Source: Prochlorococcus sp. AG-409-B13
Lineage (GTDB): Bacteria; Cyanobacteriota; Cyanobacteriia; PCC-6307; Cyanobiaceae
DNA: 64,000 nucleotides
Assembly (NCBI GenBank): GCA_003216035.1
Contig: QCJM01000001.1
Location: 124,001 to 188,000, forward strand
Direction: 5' to 3'
Part shown: piece after piece, positions 35,942-46,254 of the stretch
How the letters are laid out: the number at the start of each line of letters is the position of its first letter
How positions within the stretch are numbered: the first letter of the stretch is position 1
Program-made: the position numbers and the translations under genes
The notes under the pieces: model-generated
What the model saw: the letters and a program-made list of their open reading frames with translations, nothing else
Told to the model about the DNA's origin: nothing
Databases searched by the model: none

Positions 35942-37942
35942 TTAAGCCACTGCTGATCTTCTTCGGCGAGTTCTCCCAGCAGGCATCTCAGATTTCGATT
36001 CAGGATTAGGAGAACCGACAGCCTTAGAAGCATCAGTCTTTTCATTCAAAGCATCACCATCAGATGCCACAGTCTTAACAGGATTGGGAGAAGCCGAGCT
36101 AGATGAATTGCGAGAAGAATCTCTACCTTTAGGAAGAGTTCTAGTTTCAGAGGAAACGTCTTCTCTTAATTTGTAGGCGGGAGTTCCCCCTGGAGCAGGT
36201 TGAACTAAACAAAGAATTAAAGGTTCAACTTGCAATTCTCGACGCATACGACGAGCTAGCCCAACTTCTACTTCTCGCTGAACCCCCATCCAGTCGACTT
36301 CCATAGTCTTCCCTCCACTTTGACGTGTGAGTTGCTTCCATCGATTTTCTAAAACCCAACTAATTTCTCTTTCCGTCCAAAAGGACATCTTTTTAGCATC
36401 AACCGTAGTGACTACTCCTCGAAGATTTACACGTGGAGGAGCGACCATAACTCCATCAGTACTAATTGCAGCAAGGACTGTCACCACTCCATCTTCAGCC
36501 AACTGTTGGCGTTCTTTTAAAACACGAGCATCAACAATACCGTTCCTAGAGGCATCAAGAAGTTCAATGCCAGCTTTCACCGGATCGCCTTTGCAAATTG
36601 AATCAGCCCTCAACTCAACTACATCACCATTCTCAAGAATCAAAATATTGTCGGCTGGTACCCCCATGGATTGAGCACTCTTACTATGGCAAACAAGCAT
36701 CCTGTGCTCTCCATGAACAGGTACGAAAAACTTGGGTTTTGTTAAAGCCAACATCAATTTCTGATCCTCTTGAAATCCATGCCCAGATACATGAATACCT
36801 TCTGTTTTCCCATAAACAACCTTTGCCCCCAACTTCATCAAGCGGTCAATGGTATTAACAACTGAAATTGTGTTTCCTGGGATAGGGCTAGCAGAGAAAA
36901 TTACTGTATCTGTGCTTTTTAATTGAACATGTTGGTGCTCACCACGCGAAATACGACTTAAAGCTGCCAACGGCTCACCTTGACTACCAGTCATCAACAA
37001 TAAAGTTTCACGATCCGGTAAATCTCTTATTTGTTTAATTGGAACAAATAGATCATCTGGAACACGCATATATCCAATCTCTCGGGCTTTCGCAATTACA
37101 TTGAGCATTGATCGGCCAAGTAAGCCAACCTTACGGCCATTCTTTAATGCCAACTCAAGAATCATAGAAACCCGATGCACTGAACTAGCAAAAGTTGTAA
37201 TAATTACTCGTCCATCAGCTTGGGCAATATGCCGATCCAAAGCCGGGAAAACTGAGCGTTCAGGCGGACAAAAACCTGGCACTTCTGCATTGGTAGAGTC
37301 ACTAAAGAGGCAAAGAACACCTTGCTCCCCATGATGCGCTAGGCGCGCAAGATCAAACTTTTCTCCATCTACAGGTGTGTGATCAAACTTAAAATCTCCT
37401 GTAAAAATTACAGTCCCAACTGGAGTAGTTATGGCAAGTGAGAAGCTATCGGCAATCGAATGCGTATTTCTAATAAATTCAACAGAAAAATGTTGGCCAA
37501 TTTTGACCACATCCCTAGGAGAAACAGTCTGAATTGTGGTCCGATCAGTAACACCAGCTTCTTCCATTTTTCCCTGAAGCATTGACATAGCCAAACGTGG
37601 GCCATGAATCACAGGAATATTGAAATTCTTGAGATGATGTGAAATGCCTCCAATATGATCTTCATGCCCATGAGTAACAATCATTCCACGAATTCTTTGC
37701 TGGTTCTCACGTAAATAACTTGTATCTGGCATCACAACATTTACCCCATGCATTCCATCACTAGGGAAAGCGAGGCCAGCATCAACAAGCATGATGTCAT
37801 CGCCATACTCAAAGACACAAGTATTCTTGCCAATCTCATGAAGACCGCCAAGAGGAATTACACGTAAACAAGGCTGTTTAGCCTTGCCATTACCAGATGA
37901 ATTTTGCCTGGTATTGGTGGAGCTGATAGAACTAGACGTCAT
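35942..37942 (-). CDS. rnj: Ribonuclease J
   Basis: A 666-residue metallo-beta-lactamase/beta-CASP ribonuclease. The zinc motif is THGHEDHIGG, with FTGDFKFDH, FSDSTNAEVPG, MTGSQGEP and FVPVHGEHRML (the RNase J motif). The core extends to about residue 570. The last 90 residues are a low-complexity Ser/Pro/Lys tail ending in an Arg-rich RTRRRRSAVA. RNase J processes and degrades RNA with endo- and 5'-exo activity. The ATG at 37942 begins a short disordered lead. It lies 86 nt after dapA and may be co-transcribed with asd-dapA. Confidence 0.95.
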   Translation of the reverse strand: MTSSSISSTNTRQNSSGNGKAKQPCLRVIPLGGLHEIGKNTCVFEYGDDIMLVDAGLAFPSDGMHGVNVVMPDTSYLRENQQRIRGMIVTHGHEDHIGGISHHLKNFNIPVIHGPRLAMSMLQGKMEEAGVTDRTTIQTVSPRDVVKIGQHFSVEFIRNTHSIADSFSLAITTPVGTVIFTGDFKFDHTPVDGEKFDLARLAHHGEQGVLCLFSDSTNAEVPGFCPPERSVFPALDRHIAQADGRVIITTFASSVHRVSMILELALKNGRKVGLLGRSMLNVIAKAREIGYMRVPDDLFVPIKQIRDLPDRETLLLMTGSQGEPLAALSRISRGEHQHVQLKSTDTVIFSASPIPGNTISVVNTIDRLMKLGAKVVYGKTEGIHVSGHGFQEDQKLMLALTKPKFFVPVHGEHRMLVCHSKSAQSMGVPADNILILENGDVVELRADSICKGDPVKAGIELLDASRNGIVDARVLKERQQLAEDGVVTVLAAISTDGVMVAPPRVNLRGVVTTVDAKKMSFWTEREISWVLENRWKQLTRQSGGKTMEVDWMGVQREVEVGLARRMRRELQVEPLILCLVQPAPGGTPAYKLREDVSSETRTLPKGRDSSRNSSSSASPNPVKTVASDGDALNEKTDASKAVGSPNPESKSEMPAGRTRRRRSAVA

Positions 37943-38028
37943 GGAAAAAGGTTATGTAAAAGCTAACTAAAGAGATGTTTAATACGCCAAAATTGAACGC
38001 ATCTACAACTCGGGAAGAAGCCGTGGCA

Positions 38029-38937
38029 TCAGGTTTGACGCAAGGCGAAAAGGATCTTGGATAGTTCGTCTTTCATTTCAGAGTTAAGAGAGATCAAAGG
38101 ACTGCGTGGAGGTCCGACAGGCCAGCCAGAGAGCTCAAGAGCTGCTTTAACAGGTATCGGATTTGTAGTGGCAAAGAGAGCTTGAAAAAGAGGTTGCAAA
38201 TTCTCGTGATAACCAAGGGCAACTGCCACCTGACCGCTGAGATAAGCCTCAATCATGGCCCTGATACGTCGGCCCACAATATGACTAGCCACACTAACTA
38301 CTCCTACAGCCCCTACAGACAACATTGGTAAAAGTAATCCATCATCACCGCTATAAATTGCCAAACGAGATCCACAAAGGCTCCTTAGTTGTGTCACCTC
38401 ATCGGTATTCCCACTAGCAGCTTTAAAACTGACCACATTCGAGCATTCCATCAACCTTGCAACGGTACTTGGAGCCAAGGAGCACCCTGTTCTGCCAGGG
38501 ATGTTGTAAAGCATCAGCGGTAAATCAGGTGCCGAAGCTGCAACAGCTCGAAAATGAGATTCCAATCCATCCTGGGGTGGTTTGTTGTAATAAGGGACAA
38601 CCACTAAGGCACCATCCACCCCAGCATCAGCAGCCTCACGTGTAGCTTCACTTGCTTCTGCAGTGCTATTGCTTCCTGTTCCAGCCAAGACCTTCACAGC
38701 TGATCCAACTGACTGCCGAACCGTTTCGATTAATTGATGCTGCTCCTTCCAACTAAGAGTAGGAGACTCACCAGTGGTGCCACATACAACAATTCCATCA
38801 GAACCTTCTTCCACAAGGTGGCGAGCCAATCTGCCTGCCAAGGCAAAATCAACTCTTCCTTCATTATCAAATGGCGTAACCATCGCTGTTAGCAAACGAC
38901 CAAAAGGTATTGGAGATAAAGAAGCTGAAACACTCAT
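38029..38937 (-). CDS. dapA: 4-hydroxy-tetrahydrodipicolinate synthase
   Basis: A 302-residue DHDPS, a TIM barrel that condenses pyruvate with aspartate semialdehyde for lysine and diaminopimelate. Key residues visible are [10 protein letters not shown], the catalytic Tyr in [11 protein letters not shown], and the Schiff-base Lys in [10 protein letters not shown]. The start overlaps the asd stop by 4 nt (ATGA), so the two enzymes acting in sequence are translationally coupled. The length is normal. Confidence 0.96.
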   Translation of the reverse strand: MSVSASLSPIPFGRLLTAMVTPFDNEGRVDFALAGRLARHLVEEGSDGIVVCGTTGESPTLSWKEQHQLIETVRQSVGSAVKVLAGTGSNSTAEASEATREAADAGVDGALVVVPYYNKPPQDGLESHFRAVAASAPDLPLMLYNIPGRTGCSLAPSTVARLMECSNVVSFKAASGNTDEVTQLRSLCGSRLAIYSGDDGLLLPMLSVGAVGVVSVASHIVGRRIRAMIEAYLSGQVAVALGYHENLQPLFQALFATTNPIPVKAALELSGWPVGPPRSPLISLNSEMKDELSKILFALRQT

Positions 38938-40007
38938 GAGATGGGTAACAGAAGTTCAGCAATTTGGATTGCATTTAAAGCAGCCCCTTTTCGAATTTGA
39001 TCACCACAAAGCCATAGTTCTAAAGCATTTGGATCACTAATATCTTGACGGATCCGGCCAACGGCAACAGGATCTCTACCAGCCACATCTATTGGCATAG
39101 GGAAACGATTTGCATCAAAATCTTCAATCAAATCAACTCCAGGAGCTGCATCTAAAATTTGACGTGCTTTCTGCACAGGGAAAGGCTCAACAAACTCAAT
39201 ATTTACAGCCTCAGAATGAGCTCTGAGGACTGGGACTCGAACACAAGTCGCAGTAAATAATAATTCTGGAAGAGCCAAAATTTTACGAGTTTCATTAACC
39301 ATTTTCATTTCCTCTTCGCAATAGTTATTTGATTGAAGTGGGGAGTTATGAAGAAATAAATTAAATGCAAGGGAATAAGGCAATACTTCACTCCTAGGAG
39401 ACCGGCCATCTAAAACCTGTTGACTTAAATTTTTCAACTCATCCATAGCTCTTGCACCTGCACCACTTGCTGACTGATAAGTAGAGACAACAACCCTTCT
39501 GATTGGCACCCGAGCACCTAATGGCGCCAATGCCAATACAAGCAAAATGGTTGTGCAATTTGGATTGGCTATCACTCCCTCATGTCTTAACGCTGCGGAA
39601 GGGTTAACTTCTGGCACAACTAATGGAACATCAGGATCCAGGCGAAATGCACTGGAATTGTCAATCATTACAGCCCCTGCAGAATTGATTACCTGACGCC
39701 AATTGCGTGAAACTGAACCACCAGCTGAAGCGAAAACAAGATCCACTCCCTGAAAACTCGACTCACTTACCTCCTGAACTTTGATCTTTGTAGATTTCCA
39801 AACTTGCGATGATCCAGCTGAACGCGATGAAGCCAATAAACGCAGTTCCTGAACCGGAAAAGCTCTCTCATCAAGAAGGCTTAGGAGCTCATGACCGACT
39901 GCACCGCTGGCTCCAAGGACAGCGACTACAAGGGGGCGATCAGGAAAGAGGGGTGTAGCTAACAAGCGACCTGAGCAGGTATATACGGGGAAAAGGGTTG
40001 ATGTCAC
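38934..40007 (-). CDS. asd: Aspartate-semialdehyde dehydrogenase
   Basis: A 357-residue dehydrogenase that reduces aspartyl phosphate to aspartate semialdehyde. The NADP-binding motif is [13 protein letters not shown], the nucleophilic Cys is in NPNCTTI, and the QSASGAG and [14 protein letters not shown] segments are diagnostic. It is a little longer than usual because about 25 residues precede the Rossmann strand, starting at a GTG (40005-40007). No ATG lies in frame. It leads the asd-dapA pair and is divergent from tig. Confidence 0.95.
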   Translation of the reverse strand: MTSTLFPVYTCSGRLLATPLFPDRPLVVAVLGASGAVGHELLSLLDERAFPVQELRLLASSRSAGSSQVWKSTKIKVQEVSESSFQGVDLVFASAGGSVSRNWRQVINSAGAVMIDNSSAFRLDPDVPLVVPEVNPSAALRHEGVIANPNCTTILLVLALAPLGARVPIRRVVVSTYQSASGAGARAMDELKNLSQQVLDGRSPRSEVLPYSLAFNLFLHNSPLQSNNYCEEEMKMVNETRKILALPELLFTATCVRVPVLRAHSEAVNIEFVEPFPVQKARQILDAAPGVDLIEDFDANRFPMPIDVAGRDPVAVGRIRQDISDPNALELWLCGDQIRKGAALNAIQIAELLLPIS

Positions 40008-40054
40008 AGAAAAACTTCCGTTTTCCTGAGATCAATAACTAAAAGCTGATATTG

Positions 40055-40079
40055 ACAATACGTTGAAGCCACAATACGT
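40055..40079. repeat. Tandem 9-bp direct repeat in the asd/tig divergent region
   Basis: ACAATACGT occurs at 40055-40063 and again at 40071-40079, a 16-bp period, in the 129-bp region between the divergent asd and tig starts. Paired sites like this often bind a regulator, but I cannot name one. Confidence 0.45.
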
Positions 40080-40136
40080 GGTAAGTGTTTGACTGCTGCT
40101 TTCTTAATGTGATTCGCTGGTTCTATTAGCTGATCA

Positions 40137-41567
40137 ATGAGTGATGTGACCCTGCAGGTAAATACGAAAGCCCTTCCTAACAGCCGTCTTGCGGTAACCA
40201 TAGAAATACCAGCTGAGCGGTGTCAAAAAAGTTATAACGAGGCAGTGTCTCGTTTAAGTCGCTCCGTCAAGCTTCCTGGCTTCCGAAAAGGGAAGGTCCC
40301 CAAAGCAGTAATTCTTCAACAAATTGGCATTCCTCAAATCAATGCAACTGCTCTGGAATCACTTATTGAGGGAGTTTGGAGAGAAGCACTACAAAAAGAA
40401 GAAATCGAACCACTAAGTGAACCAGAGTTAATAAATGGATTTGAGAACCTACTAACACAGTTCCAACCTGGAAAAACACTGAATCTGACACTAGAAACTG
40501 ACATAGCTCCTAATCCAGAACTAAAAACCACAAAAGGACTAAAAGCAGAAGTGGAACATATAGCTTTTAATCCCAAGAAAGTAGAAGAATTAATCGAGCA
40601 ATCTCGTAAACAACTTGCAACACTCATACCAATAGAAAATCGTCCTGCAGAAATTGGTGATGTAGCTGTTGTTAGCTTTAAGGGTAATTATGTCGATGAT
40701 GGCAGCGAAATCGAAGGAGGAAGTTCAGAGTCTATGGATATTGATTTAGAAGAAGGTCGCATGATTCCTGGATTTATAGAAGGGATTATAGGTATGGGAA
40801 TAGGCGATGAAAAGCTTTTGCAATGTGAATTTCCACAAGACTATTCTCAAAAAGATGCTCAAGGAAGAAAAGCTAATTTCAAAGTCAAGATAAAGGATCT
40901 AAAAACCAGAGAATTACCTGAGCTAGATGATTCATTTGCAAAGCAAGCTGGAGATAAAGCCAACATGGCAGAGCTAAGAAAAGACTTAGAGACAAGGCTT
41001 AAAGAAGACAATGAACAACAAAATAAAAACAATCGCCAAGAAGCTTTAATTCAGGCATTAATGAAAGAGTTAAAAGTAGATTTACCAAAAAGTCTTATTG
41101 ATCAAGAAGTACGGCACTTAATCGAACAGACTGCTAGAAAATTTGCACAACAGGGCATGGATGTTAAATCCATGTTCACCTCAGAATTGGTTAAATCTCT
41201 AATGGACTCCTCCCGGCCAGAAGCAGAAACTAACCTTCGTCGCAAACTAGCGCTAAATGCACTGGCAAAAGAAGAGAAAATAGAGCTAGACAATCAAAAA
41301 ATAGAGGCAAAGTTCAAAGAAGTCCAACAGCAACTTGCTAGTGAAAAAAATATTGATCCTCAAAAATTGCGAGAAGCCGTGGTCGAGGACCTATTACAAG
41401 AAAAGCTTTTGACCTGGCTAGAAGAAAATTGCTCCATCATAGAAAGGTCTTCTGACAAACCATCCATAACAGATGAATCCAGCCCTCAAAAAACAACATC
41501 AAAAAAACATTCCTCTAAAAACAAAGCTAAGAATGAAAAAGACACGAGCCAAACTCCCAAGTCCTAA
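40137..41567 (+). CDS. tig: Trigger factor (ribosome-associated chaperone)
   Basis: A 476-residue trigger factor. The N-terminal ribosome-binding domain carries the signature GFRKGKVPKAV (about 45-55). The FKBP-type prolyl isomerase domain follows (about 160-250; GDVAVVSFKGNYVD, FIEGIIGM), then the helical C-domain. The last 45 residues are a Ser/Lys-rich low-complexity tail (PSITDESSPQK...) not seen in E. coli. It is the first gene of tig-clpP-clpX, a common bacterial arrangement for folding and degradation. The start is ATG at 40137. Confidence 0.96.
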   Translation: MSDVTLQVNTKALPNSRLAVTIEIPAERCQKSYNEAVSRLSRSVKLPGFRKGKVPKAVILQQIGIPQINATALESLIEGVWREALQKEEIEPLSEPELINGFENLLTQFQPGKTLNLTLETDIAPNPELKTTKGLKAEVEHIAFNPKKVEELIEQSRKQLATLIPIENRPAEIGDVAVVSFKGNYVDDGSEIEGGSSESMDIDLEEGRMIPGFIEGIIGMGIGDEKLLQCEFPQDYSQKDAQGRKANFKVKIKDLKTRELPELDDSFAKQAGDKANMAELRKDLETRLKEDNEQQNKNNRQEALIQALMKELKVDLPKSLIDQEVRHLIEQTARKFAQQGMDVKSMFTSELVKSLMDSSRPEAETNLRRKLALNALAKEEKIELDNQKIEAKFKEVQQQLASEKNIDPQKLREAVVEDLLQEKLLTWLEENCSIIERSSDKPSITDESSPQKTTSKKHSSKNKAKNEKDTSQTPKS

Positions 41568-41619
41568 GTTCTAGAAATAGATTGATTTAATCAACCTTCT
41601 ACTGTCTGTACCCTTTCGC

Positions 41620-42267
41620 GTGATCAACGCCAACTACTACTACCCAATTCGAAACCACTGGTACGGGTCAAGGCCCATTTCTAGTCAGGTTGTGCTGCCA
41701 ACAGTCATTGAACAATCTGGACGTGGTGATCGGGCATTTGACATTTACTCCAGACTCCTTCGTGAAAGGATCATCTTTTTAGGAACAGATGTAAATGACC
41801 AAATTTCGGATGCTCTTGTAGCCCAAATGCTTTTTCTTGAAGCAGAAGACCCTGAAAAAGATATCCAGATCTATATCAACTCACCGGGAGGTTCTGTGAC
41901 AGCCGGTTTAGCCATTTACGACACCATGCAGCAAATCAGTCCTGATGTAATAACCATCTGCTATGGATTAGCGGCAAGCATGGGGGCTTTTCTCCTCTCC
42001 GGAGGAACTAAAGGGAAAAGACTTGCACTACCAAATTCTCGAATAATGATTCACCAACCACTTGGTGGAGCACAAGGACAAGCTGTAGAAATCGAAATCC
42101 AAGCTAAAGAAATTCTGTTTCTTAAAGAAACCCTCAACGGATTGCTAGCTGACCACACAGGCCAACCCATCGAAAAAATTGCTGAGGACACAGACCGTGA
42201 CCACTTCCTTTCGCCGGAAGAAGCGGTTGAATATGGCTTGATCGACAAAGTGCTCACTAGCCACTAA
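41620..42267 (+). CDS. clpP: ATP-dependent Clp protease proteolytic subunit
   Basis: A 215-residue serine peptidase. The catalytic Ser is in AASMGAFLL, the His in IMIHQPLGG, and the Asp lies in the downstream [10 protein letters not shown] region. [21 protein letters not shown] is the usual ClpP start. About 30 residues precede it, beginning with a GTG at 41620, and these may be a removable propeptide. It lies 52 nt after tig and 116 nt before clpX. Cyanobacteria have several clpP paralogues, and this is the one partnered with clpX. Confidence 0.95.
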   Translation: MINANYYYPIRNHWYGSRPISSQVVLPTVIEQSGRGDRAFDIYSRLLRERIIFLGTDVNDQISDALVAQMLFLEAEDPEKDIQIYINSPGGSVTAGLAIYDTMQQISPDVITICYGLAASMGAFLLSGGTKGKRLALPNSRIMIHQPLGGAQGQAVEIEIQAKEILFLKETLNGLLADHTGQPIEKIAEDTDRDHFLSPEEAVEYGLIDKVLTSH

Positions 42268-42383
42268 GACCGGAGGAATCGTTAAGGAAGGCTGACGAAG
42301 ACCTTATCCCGAACGATCCTGTTAGTTAAGGCTTACAGCATTAGTTAGGTCCTGTTCCCCTTCATTGAAACGCTAAGCGCCCG

Positions 42384-43742
42384 ATGGCAAAGTTCGACGC
42401 CCATCTGAAGTGCTCCTTTTGTGGGAAATCCCAAGATCAGGTGCGAAAATTAATTGCTGGTCCAGGTGTCTACATCTGTGATGAATGCATAGATCTCTGC
42501 AATGAGATCTTGGATGAAGAGCTGATAGATAACCAAAACAACCCTAGACAAAGCACAGAAGGAAATAGAAAAGGTGTCCCGCCCGCTCGCAATAGTGGGA
42601 AACCAGCTCCGACACTTGCCTCTATACCAAAACCATTAGAAATTAAAAGCTTTCTTGATCAACAAGTAGTTGGTCAGGAAGAAGCTAAAAAAGTGCTTTC
42701 AGTCGCTGTATACAACCACTACAAACGTCTCGCCTGGCAAGGAGATGGCAAAGCTGAAGCTGATCGAACAGCTACCAAATTACATAAATCAAACATTTTG
42801 CTAATTGGACCTACAGGCTGTGGCAAAACACTTCTGGCACAAACTCTCGCGGAACTTCTTGATGTCCCATTTGCAGTTGCAGATGCAACCACTCTTACTG
42901 AAGCTGGTTATGTCGGTGAAGACGTAGAAAACATTCTTCTAAGGCTTCTACAAAAGGCCGAAATGGATGTCGACCAAGCTCAGAGAGGAATTATTTACAT
43001 AGATGAAATAGATAAAATTGCACGAAAAAGCGAAAATCCCTCGATTACTAGAGATGTATCAGGAGAGGGTGTACAACAAGCTCTTCTTAAAATGTTAGAG
43101 GGCACTGTTGCAAATGTTCCTCCTCAAGGAGGACGTAAACACCCATACCATGACTGCATTCAAATAGATACAAGCCAAATACTCTTTATATGTGGAGGGG
43201 CATTTGTTGGTCTTGACGAAGTAGTCCAAAGAAGACTTGGGCGTAATTCTATAGGCTTCATGCCTAGTGATAACCGTGGAAGAAGTCGTAGCAGCAGAGA
43301 TTTAAAAGCAAGCCAAGTCTTAAATCAATTAGAACCCGATGATCTAGTGCGTTATGGCCTTATCCCTGAATTTATTGGAAGAATGCCGGTTAGCGCTGTG
43401 CTAGAGCCATTAGATGCCCAAGCACTGGAATCAATACTCACAGAGCCTAGAGATGCATTAGTAAAACAATTTCGCACCTTATTAAGTATGGACAATGTTC
43501 AACTTGAGTTTGAAACAACTGCAGTAGAAGCAATTGCAGAAGAAGCTCATCGAAGAAAAACTGGAGCGAGGGCTTTAAGAGGCATCGTTGAAGAGTTAAT
43601 GCTTAATGTTATGTACGATTTACCATCACAAAAAGATATTAAAACTTTCACTGTAACTAGAGCAATGGTAGATGCTCATACTGGTGGGAAAGTGCTGCCG
43701 CTTCCTGCAAACGACGATTTATCTCAAAAAGAATCAGCTTAA
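42384..43742 (+). CDS. clpX: ATP-dependent Clp protease ATP-binding subunit ClpX
   Basis: A 452-residue AAA+ unfoldase. The N-terminal zinc-binding domain has CSFCGKSQ and ICDECIDLC (four Cys). Walker A is GPTGCGKT, Walker B is [10 protein letters not shown], the pore loop region is GYVGEDVE, and sensor II is GARALRGI. The insertion between the zinc domain and AAA core is somewhat longer than in E. coli (424). The start is ATG at 42384, and the NC-domain gene follows after only 5 nt. Confidence 0.97.
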   Translation: MAKFDAHLKCSFCGKSQDQVRKLIAGPGVYICDECIDLCNEILDEELIDNQNNPRQSTEGNRKGVPPARNSGKPAPTLASIPKPLEIKSFLDQQVVGQEEAKKVLSVAVYNHYKRLAWQGDGKAEADRTATKLHKSNILLIGPTGCGKTLLAQTLAELLDVPFAVADATTLTEAGYVGEDVENILLRLLQKAEMDVDQAQRGIIYIDEIDKIARKSENPSITRDVSGEGVQQALLKMLEGTVANVPPQGGRKHPYHDCIQIDTSQILFICGGAFVGLDEVVQRRLGRNSIGFMPSDNRGRSRSSRDLKASQVLNQLEPDDLVRYGLIPEFIGRMPVSAVLEPLDAQALESILTEPRDALVKQFRTLLSMDNVQLEFETTAVEAIAEEAHRRKTGARALRGIVEELMLNVMYDLPSQKDIKTFTVTRAMVDAHTGGKVLPLPANDDLSQKESA

Positions 43743-43747
43743 GAATT

Positions 43748-44458
43748 ATGGGTGCTGCTGATCATCTTCAGGTGCCAAGGCAGCACGGTCTTTTTCAACA
43801 TCACGGCATAGACCTAGGAGATGGAACAGTCGCTCATTACCTAGAAGGTCGTGAGATTCTTCGAAGTCCATTAAAAGAATTCTGCTGCAATCAACCCATC
43901 GAGATAATAAAACATGAAAATTGTTGTGCAAAAAGTGTGACACTAAGACGCGCAATGAGCCGAATTGGCGAGCAAAGGTATAACTTACTTTTCAACAATT
44001 GTGAGCACTTCGCAAACTGGTGCAAAACAGGCCGGTATCGTAGCCCTCAAGTGGAGAACTTACTCCACAAAACCAGCCTAGGTGCAATAGTTATTGGCCA
44101 GCTAATGCCTGCTGCAAGCCTCATAGGATTAAGACTCATCTTAGAAAAAGGTTTAATTGATGAAGCATCTCGAGATAAGGCAAAGCAAGGTCTAGAAATG
44201 CTTAAAAAGCTCCGCTTAAAACTCATAGAAAATCTCGAAACAGCCTTGAAGAAAATTGATACTTGGCTGGAAGTTGAACAAAAAGCGAATGGAATGAAGC
44301 ATAAAAATACCTACCCAAAAAAACTTTTGTTGCAAGGGCAAAACATTGCAGATGAACTCAGTGCTGTAGAAGATCTCGAAGAAAGTGTTGCTGCAATGCT
44401 TAGCAGCTTTGAAATGAAATCAGAACCTAGTCTCAGCAACCCACAAAGCAGAACATGA
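43748..44458 (+). CDS. LRAT/NC-domain protein (NlpC/P60-superfamily papain-like fold)
   Basis: A 236-residue protein. The N-terminal half is an LRAT-like NC domain: HHGIDLGDGTVAHY (the His is 18 or 19) and the NCEHFANWC active-site segment with Cys85. Characterised members are acyltransferases or phospholipases that use a Cys/His dyad. A hydrophobic stretch at about 115-135 could be a membrane or amphipathic segment, and the rest is charged and helical. It begins 5 nt after clpX and overlaps dnaX by 4 nt (ATGA), so it is embedded in an essential operon. The substrate is unknown. Confidence 0.75.
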   Translation: MGAADHLQVPRQHGLFQHHGIDLGDGTVAHYLEGREILRSPLKEFCCNQPIEIIKHENCCAKSVTLRRAMSRIGEQRYNLLFNNCEHFANWCKTGRYRSPQVENLLHKTSLGAIVIGQLMPAASLIGLRLILEKGLIDEASRDKAKQGLEMLKKLRLKLIENLETALKKIDTWLEVEQKANGMKHKNTYPKKLLLQGQNIADELSAVEDLEESVAAMLSSFEMKSEPSLSNPQSRT

Positions 44459-46236
44459 TTGAGAACTATCAACCACTTCATCACAAATATCGACCACAAA
44501 ACTTTGATGGTCTAATAGGGCAAGAAGCAATTGCGGCAACACTCAAGCAGGCATTGATCACCAATCGAATAGCACCGGCATATCTATTTAGTGGCCCAAG
44601 AGGGACAGGAAAAACTTCCAGCGCAAGAATCCTGGCACGTTCACTTAATTGCACCAAAAACACAAATCCATCCCCTACCCCATGTGGCAATTGTGATCTA
44701 TGCACATCCATTTCAAGTGGATCATGCTTAGACGTCATAGAAATTGACGCAGCTTCAAACACAGGGGTAGACAACATCAGGGAACTAATCGAACGTTCGC
44801 GATTTGCACCTGTTCAAGCACGCTGGAAAGTTTATGTAGTGGACGAATGCCACATGCTCTCAACAGCAGCATTCAATGCCCTCCTAAAAACGCTCGAAGA
44901 GCCCCCCCCTAGAGTGGTTTTCATACTCGCGACAACAGACCCACAAAGAGTTCTTCCAACAATTCTGAGTCGTTGTCAAAGATTTGATTTTCGCAGAATC
45001 CCTCTAACAGCCTTATTCAAACATCTAGAAATGATTGCCTCACAAGAGGCTATTGCCATTCAACCAGAGGCTTTGCATCTCGTAGCACAAAGAGCCCAAG
45101 GAGGACTAAGAGATGCGGAAAGCATGCTCGACCAATTAAGTCTGCTGCCTGAGCCAATTCAGATTGAATCAGTTTGGAACTTGTTAGGGGCAGTACCAGA
45201 GCAAGAACTACTCAAACTTACCTCTGCCTTATGTGAAAAGGATCCACTCAACCTTTTGGAAACTAGTCGCGGACTTCTGAACCAAGGTCGAGATCCCATT
45301 GCTGTACTGCAAGGATTAACATCAATACTTAGAGACTTAGTCCTCATCCATGCCGCACCTAATAGACCCGAATTATCAAATTTATCAAAAGACTTATATA
45401 CACAACTAACCAAAATTGCAAGTCAATTAAAGATTGAGCAATTACTTCAATGGCAATATCAACTCAAAGGGTCTGAGATCCAATTGAAACAAAGCATGCA
45501 ACCAGATCTTTGGTTAGAAGTTTTACTCCTAAGCATCCTGGCTGAACCCATTAATGAATCCAAGAAAAAAATTATTTCAACCAGAGAAGATAGCCAAGAG
45601 GAGTCAAAACAAGAGTTGAGTATTTACTCAGGGAAGAAGCTGACAACAAGAGAAACTAAATTAGATGATCAGTCAGGAAAAACAAATGAAATCTCAAATG
45701 ATATAAATGTCAGTCATATTCCCTCAACGAATCAAACAAAAGAGGCAAAAGAAAACTTATCGGAATTGTGGCAACAAATTCTTGGAAGGCTAGAATTACC
45801 TTCTACTAAGATGTTACTCTCTCAACAAGCCAAGTTAATAAAGCTTACCCCAGACAAAGTAGTGGTTCAAGTTGCAAGTAACTGGATCGGAATGGTTCAA
45901 AGTCGAAGCAAACTTTTAGAAGAAGCAATTAACAAAGTTCTTGAAAGTCCAAGGCAATTAGTTATAGATAATCAAATTGAAACAAACTTAGGCATTGAAG
46001 CAAATTCAACAGTGCAAGTTAAATCTAACCAAATATCCTCTTTAGACTCAAACCCCAATCAATTAAAGCCTACCAAGGAAATTATCACAAAAAAGAATGC
46101 AACTATCAATAATAAGTCAAATAAAGTAGAAAATCCTGATTTAGAAGATCATTCGTCAAGCGTTAATTCAATTGAAAGCAAAGCAAAGAAACTGGCTGAT
46201 TTTTTCAACGGGCAAGTATTAGACATAGATAATTAA
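44455..46236 (+). CDS. dnaX: DNA polymerase III subunits gamma and tau
   Basis: A 593-residue clamp-loader ATPase. Walker A is GPRGTGKTSS, the zinc site cysteines are in CTKN...CGNCDLC, Walker B/DExx is VVDECHMLS, and sensor I is ATTDPQRVL. Domain III follows to about residue 365. The remainder is a low-complexity region and a C-terminal tau-like part. A run of seven A residues at 45565-45571 lies at the end of domain III, and both alternate frames stop within about 16 codons, so a short gamma form is conceivable. The start overlaps the NC-domain gene. Confidence 0.95.
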   Translation: MIENYQPLHHKYRPQNFDGLIGQEAIAATLKQALITNRIAPAYLFSGPRGTGKTSSARILARSLNCTKNTNPSPTPCGNCDLCTSISSGSCLDVIEIDAASNTGVDNIRELIERSRFAPVQARWKVYVVDECHMLSTAAFNALLKTLEEPPPRVVFILATTDPQRVLPTILSRCQRFDFRRIPLTALFKHLEMIASQEAIAIQPEALHLVAQRAQGGLRDAESMLDQLSLLPEPIQIESVWNLLGAVPEQELLKLTSALCEKDPLNLLETSRGLLNQGRDPIAVLQGLTSILRDLVLIHAAPNRPELSNLSKDLYTQLTKIASQLKIEQLLQWQYQLKGSEIQLKQSMQPDLWLEVLLLSILAEPINESKKKIISTREDSQEESKQELSIYSGKKLTTRETKLDDQSGKTNEISNDINVSHIPSTNQTKEAKENLSELWQQILGRLELPSTKMLLSQQAKLIKLTPDKVVVQVASNWIGMVQSRSKLLEEAINKVLESPRQLVIDNQIETNLGIEANSTVQVKSNQISSLDSNPNQLKPTKEIITKKNATINNKSNKVENPDLEDHSSSVNSIESKAKKLADFFNGQVLDIDN

Positions 46237-46254
46237 CTTCCCAAGTCTTCCAAA

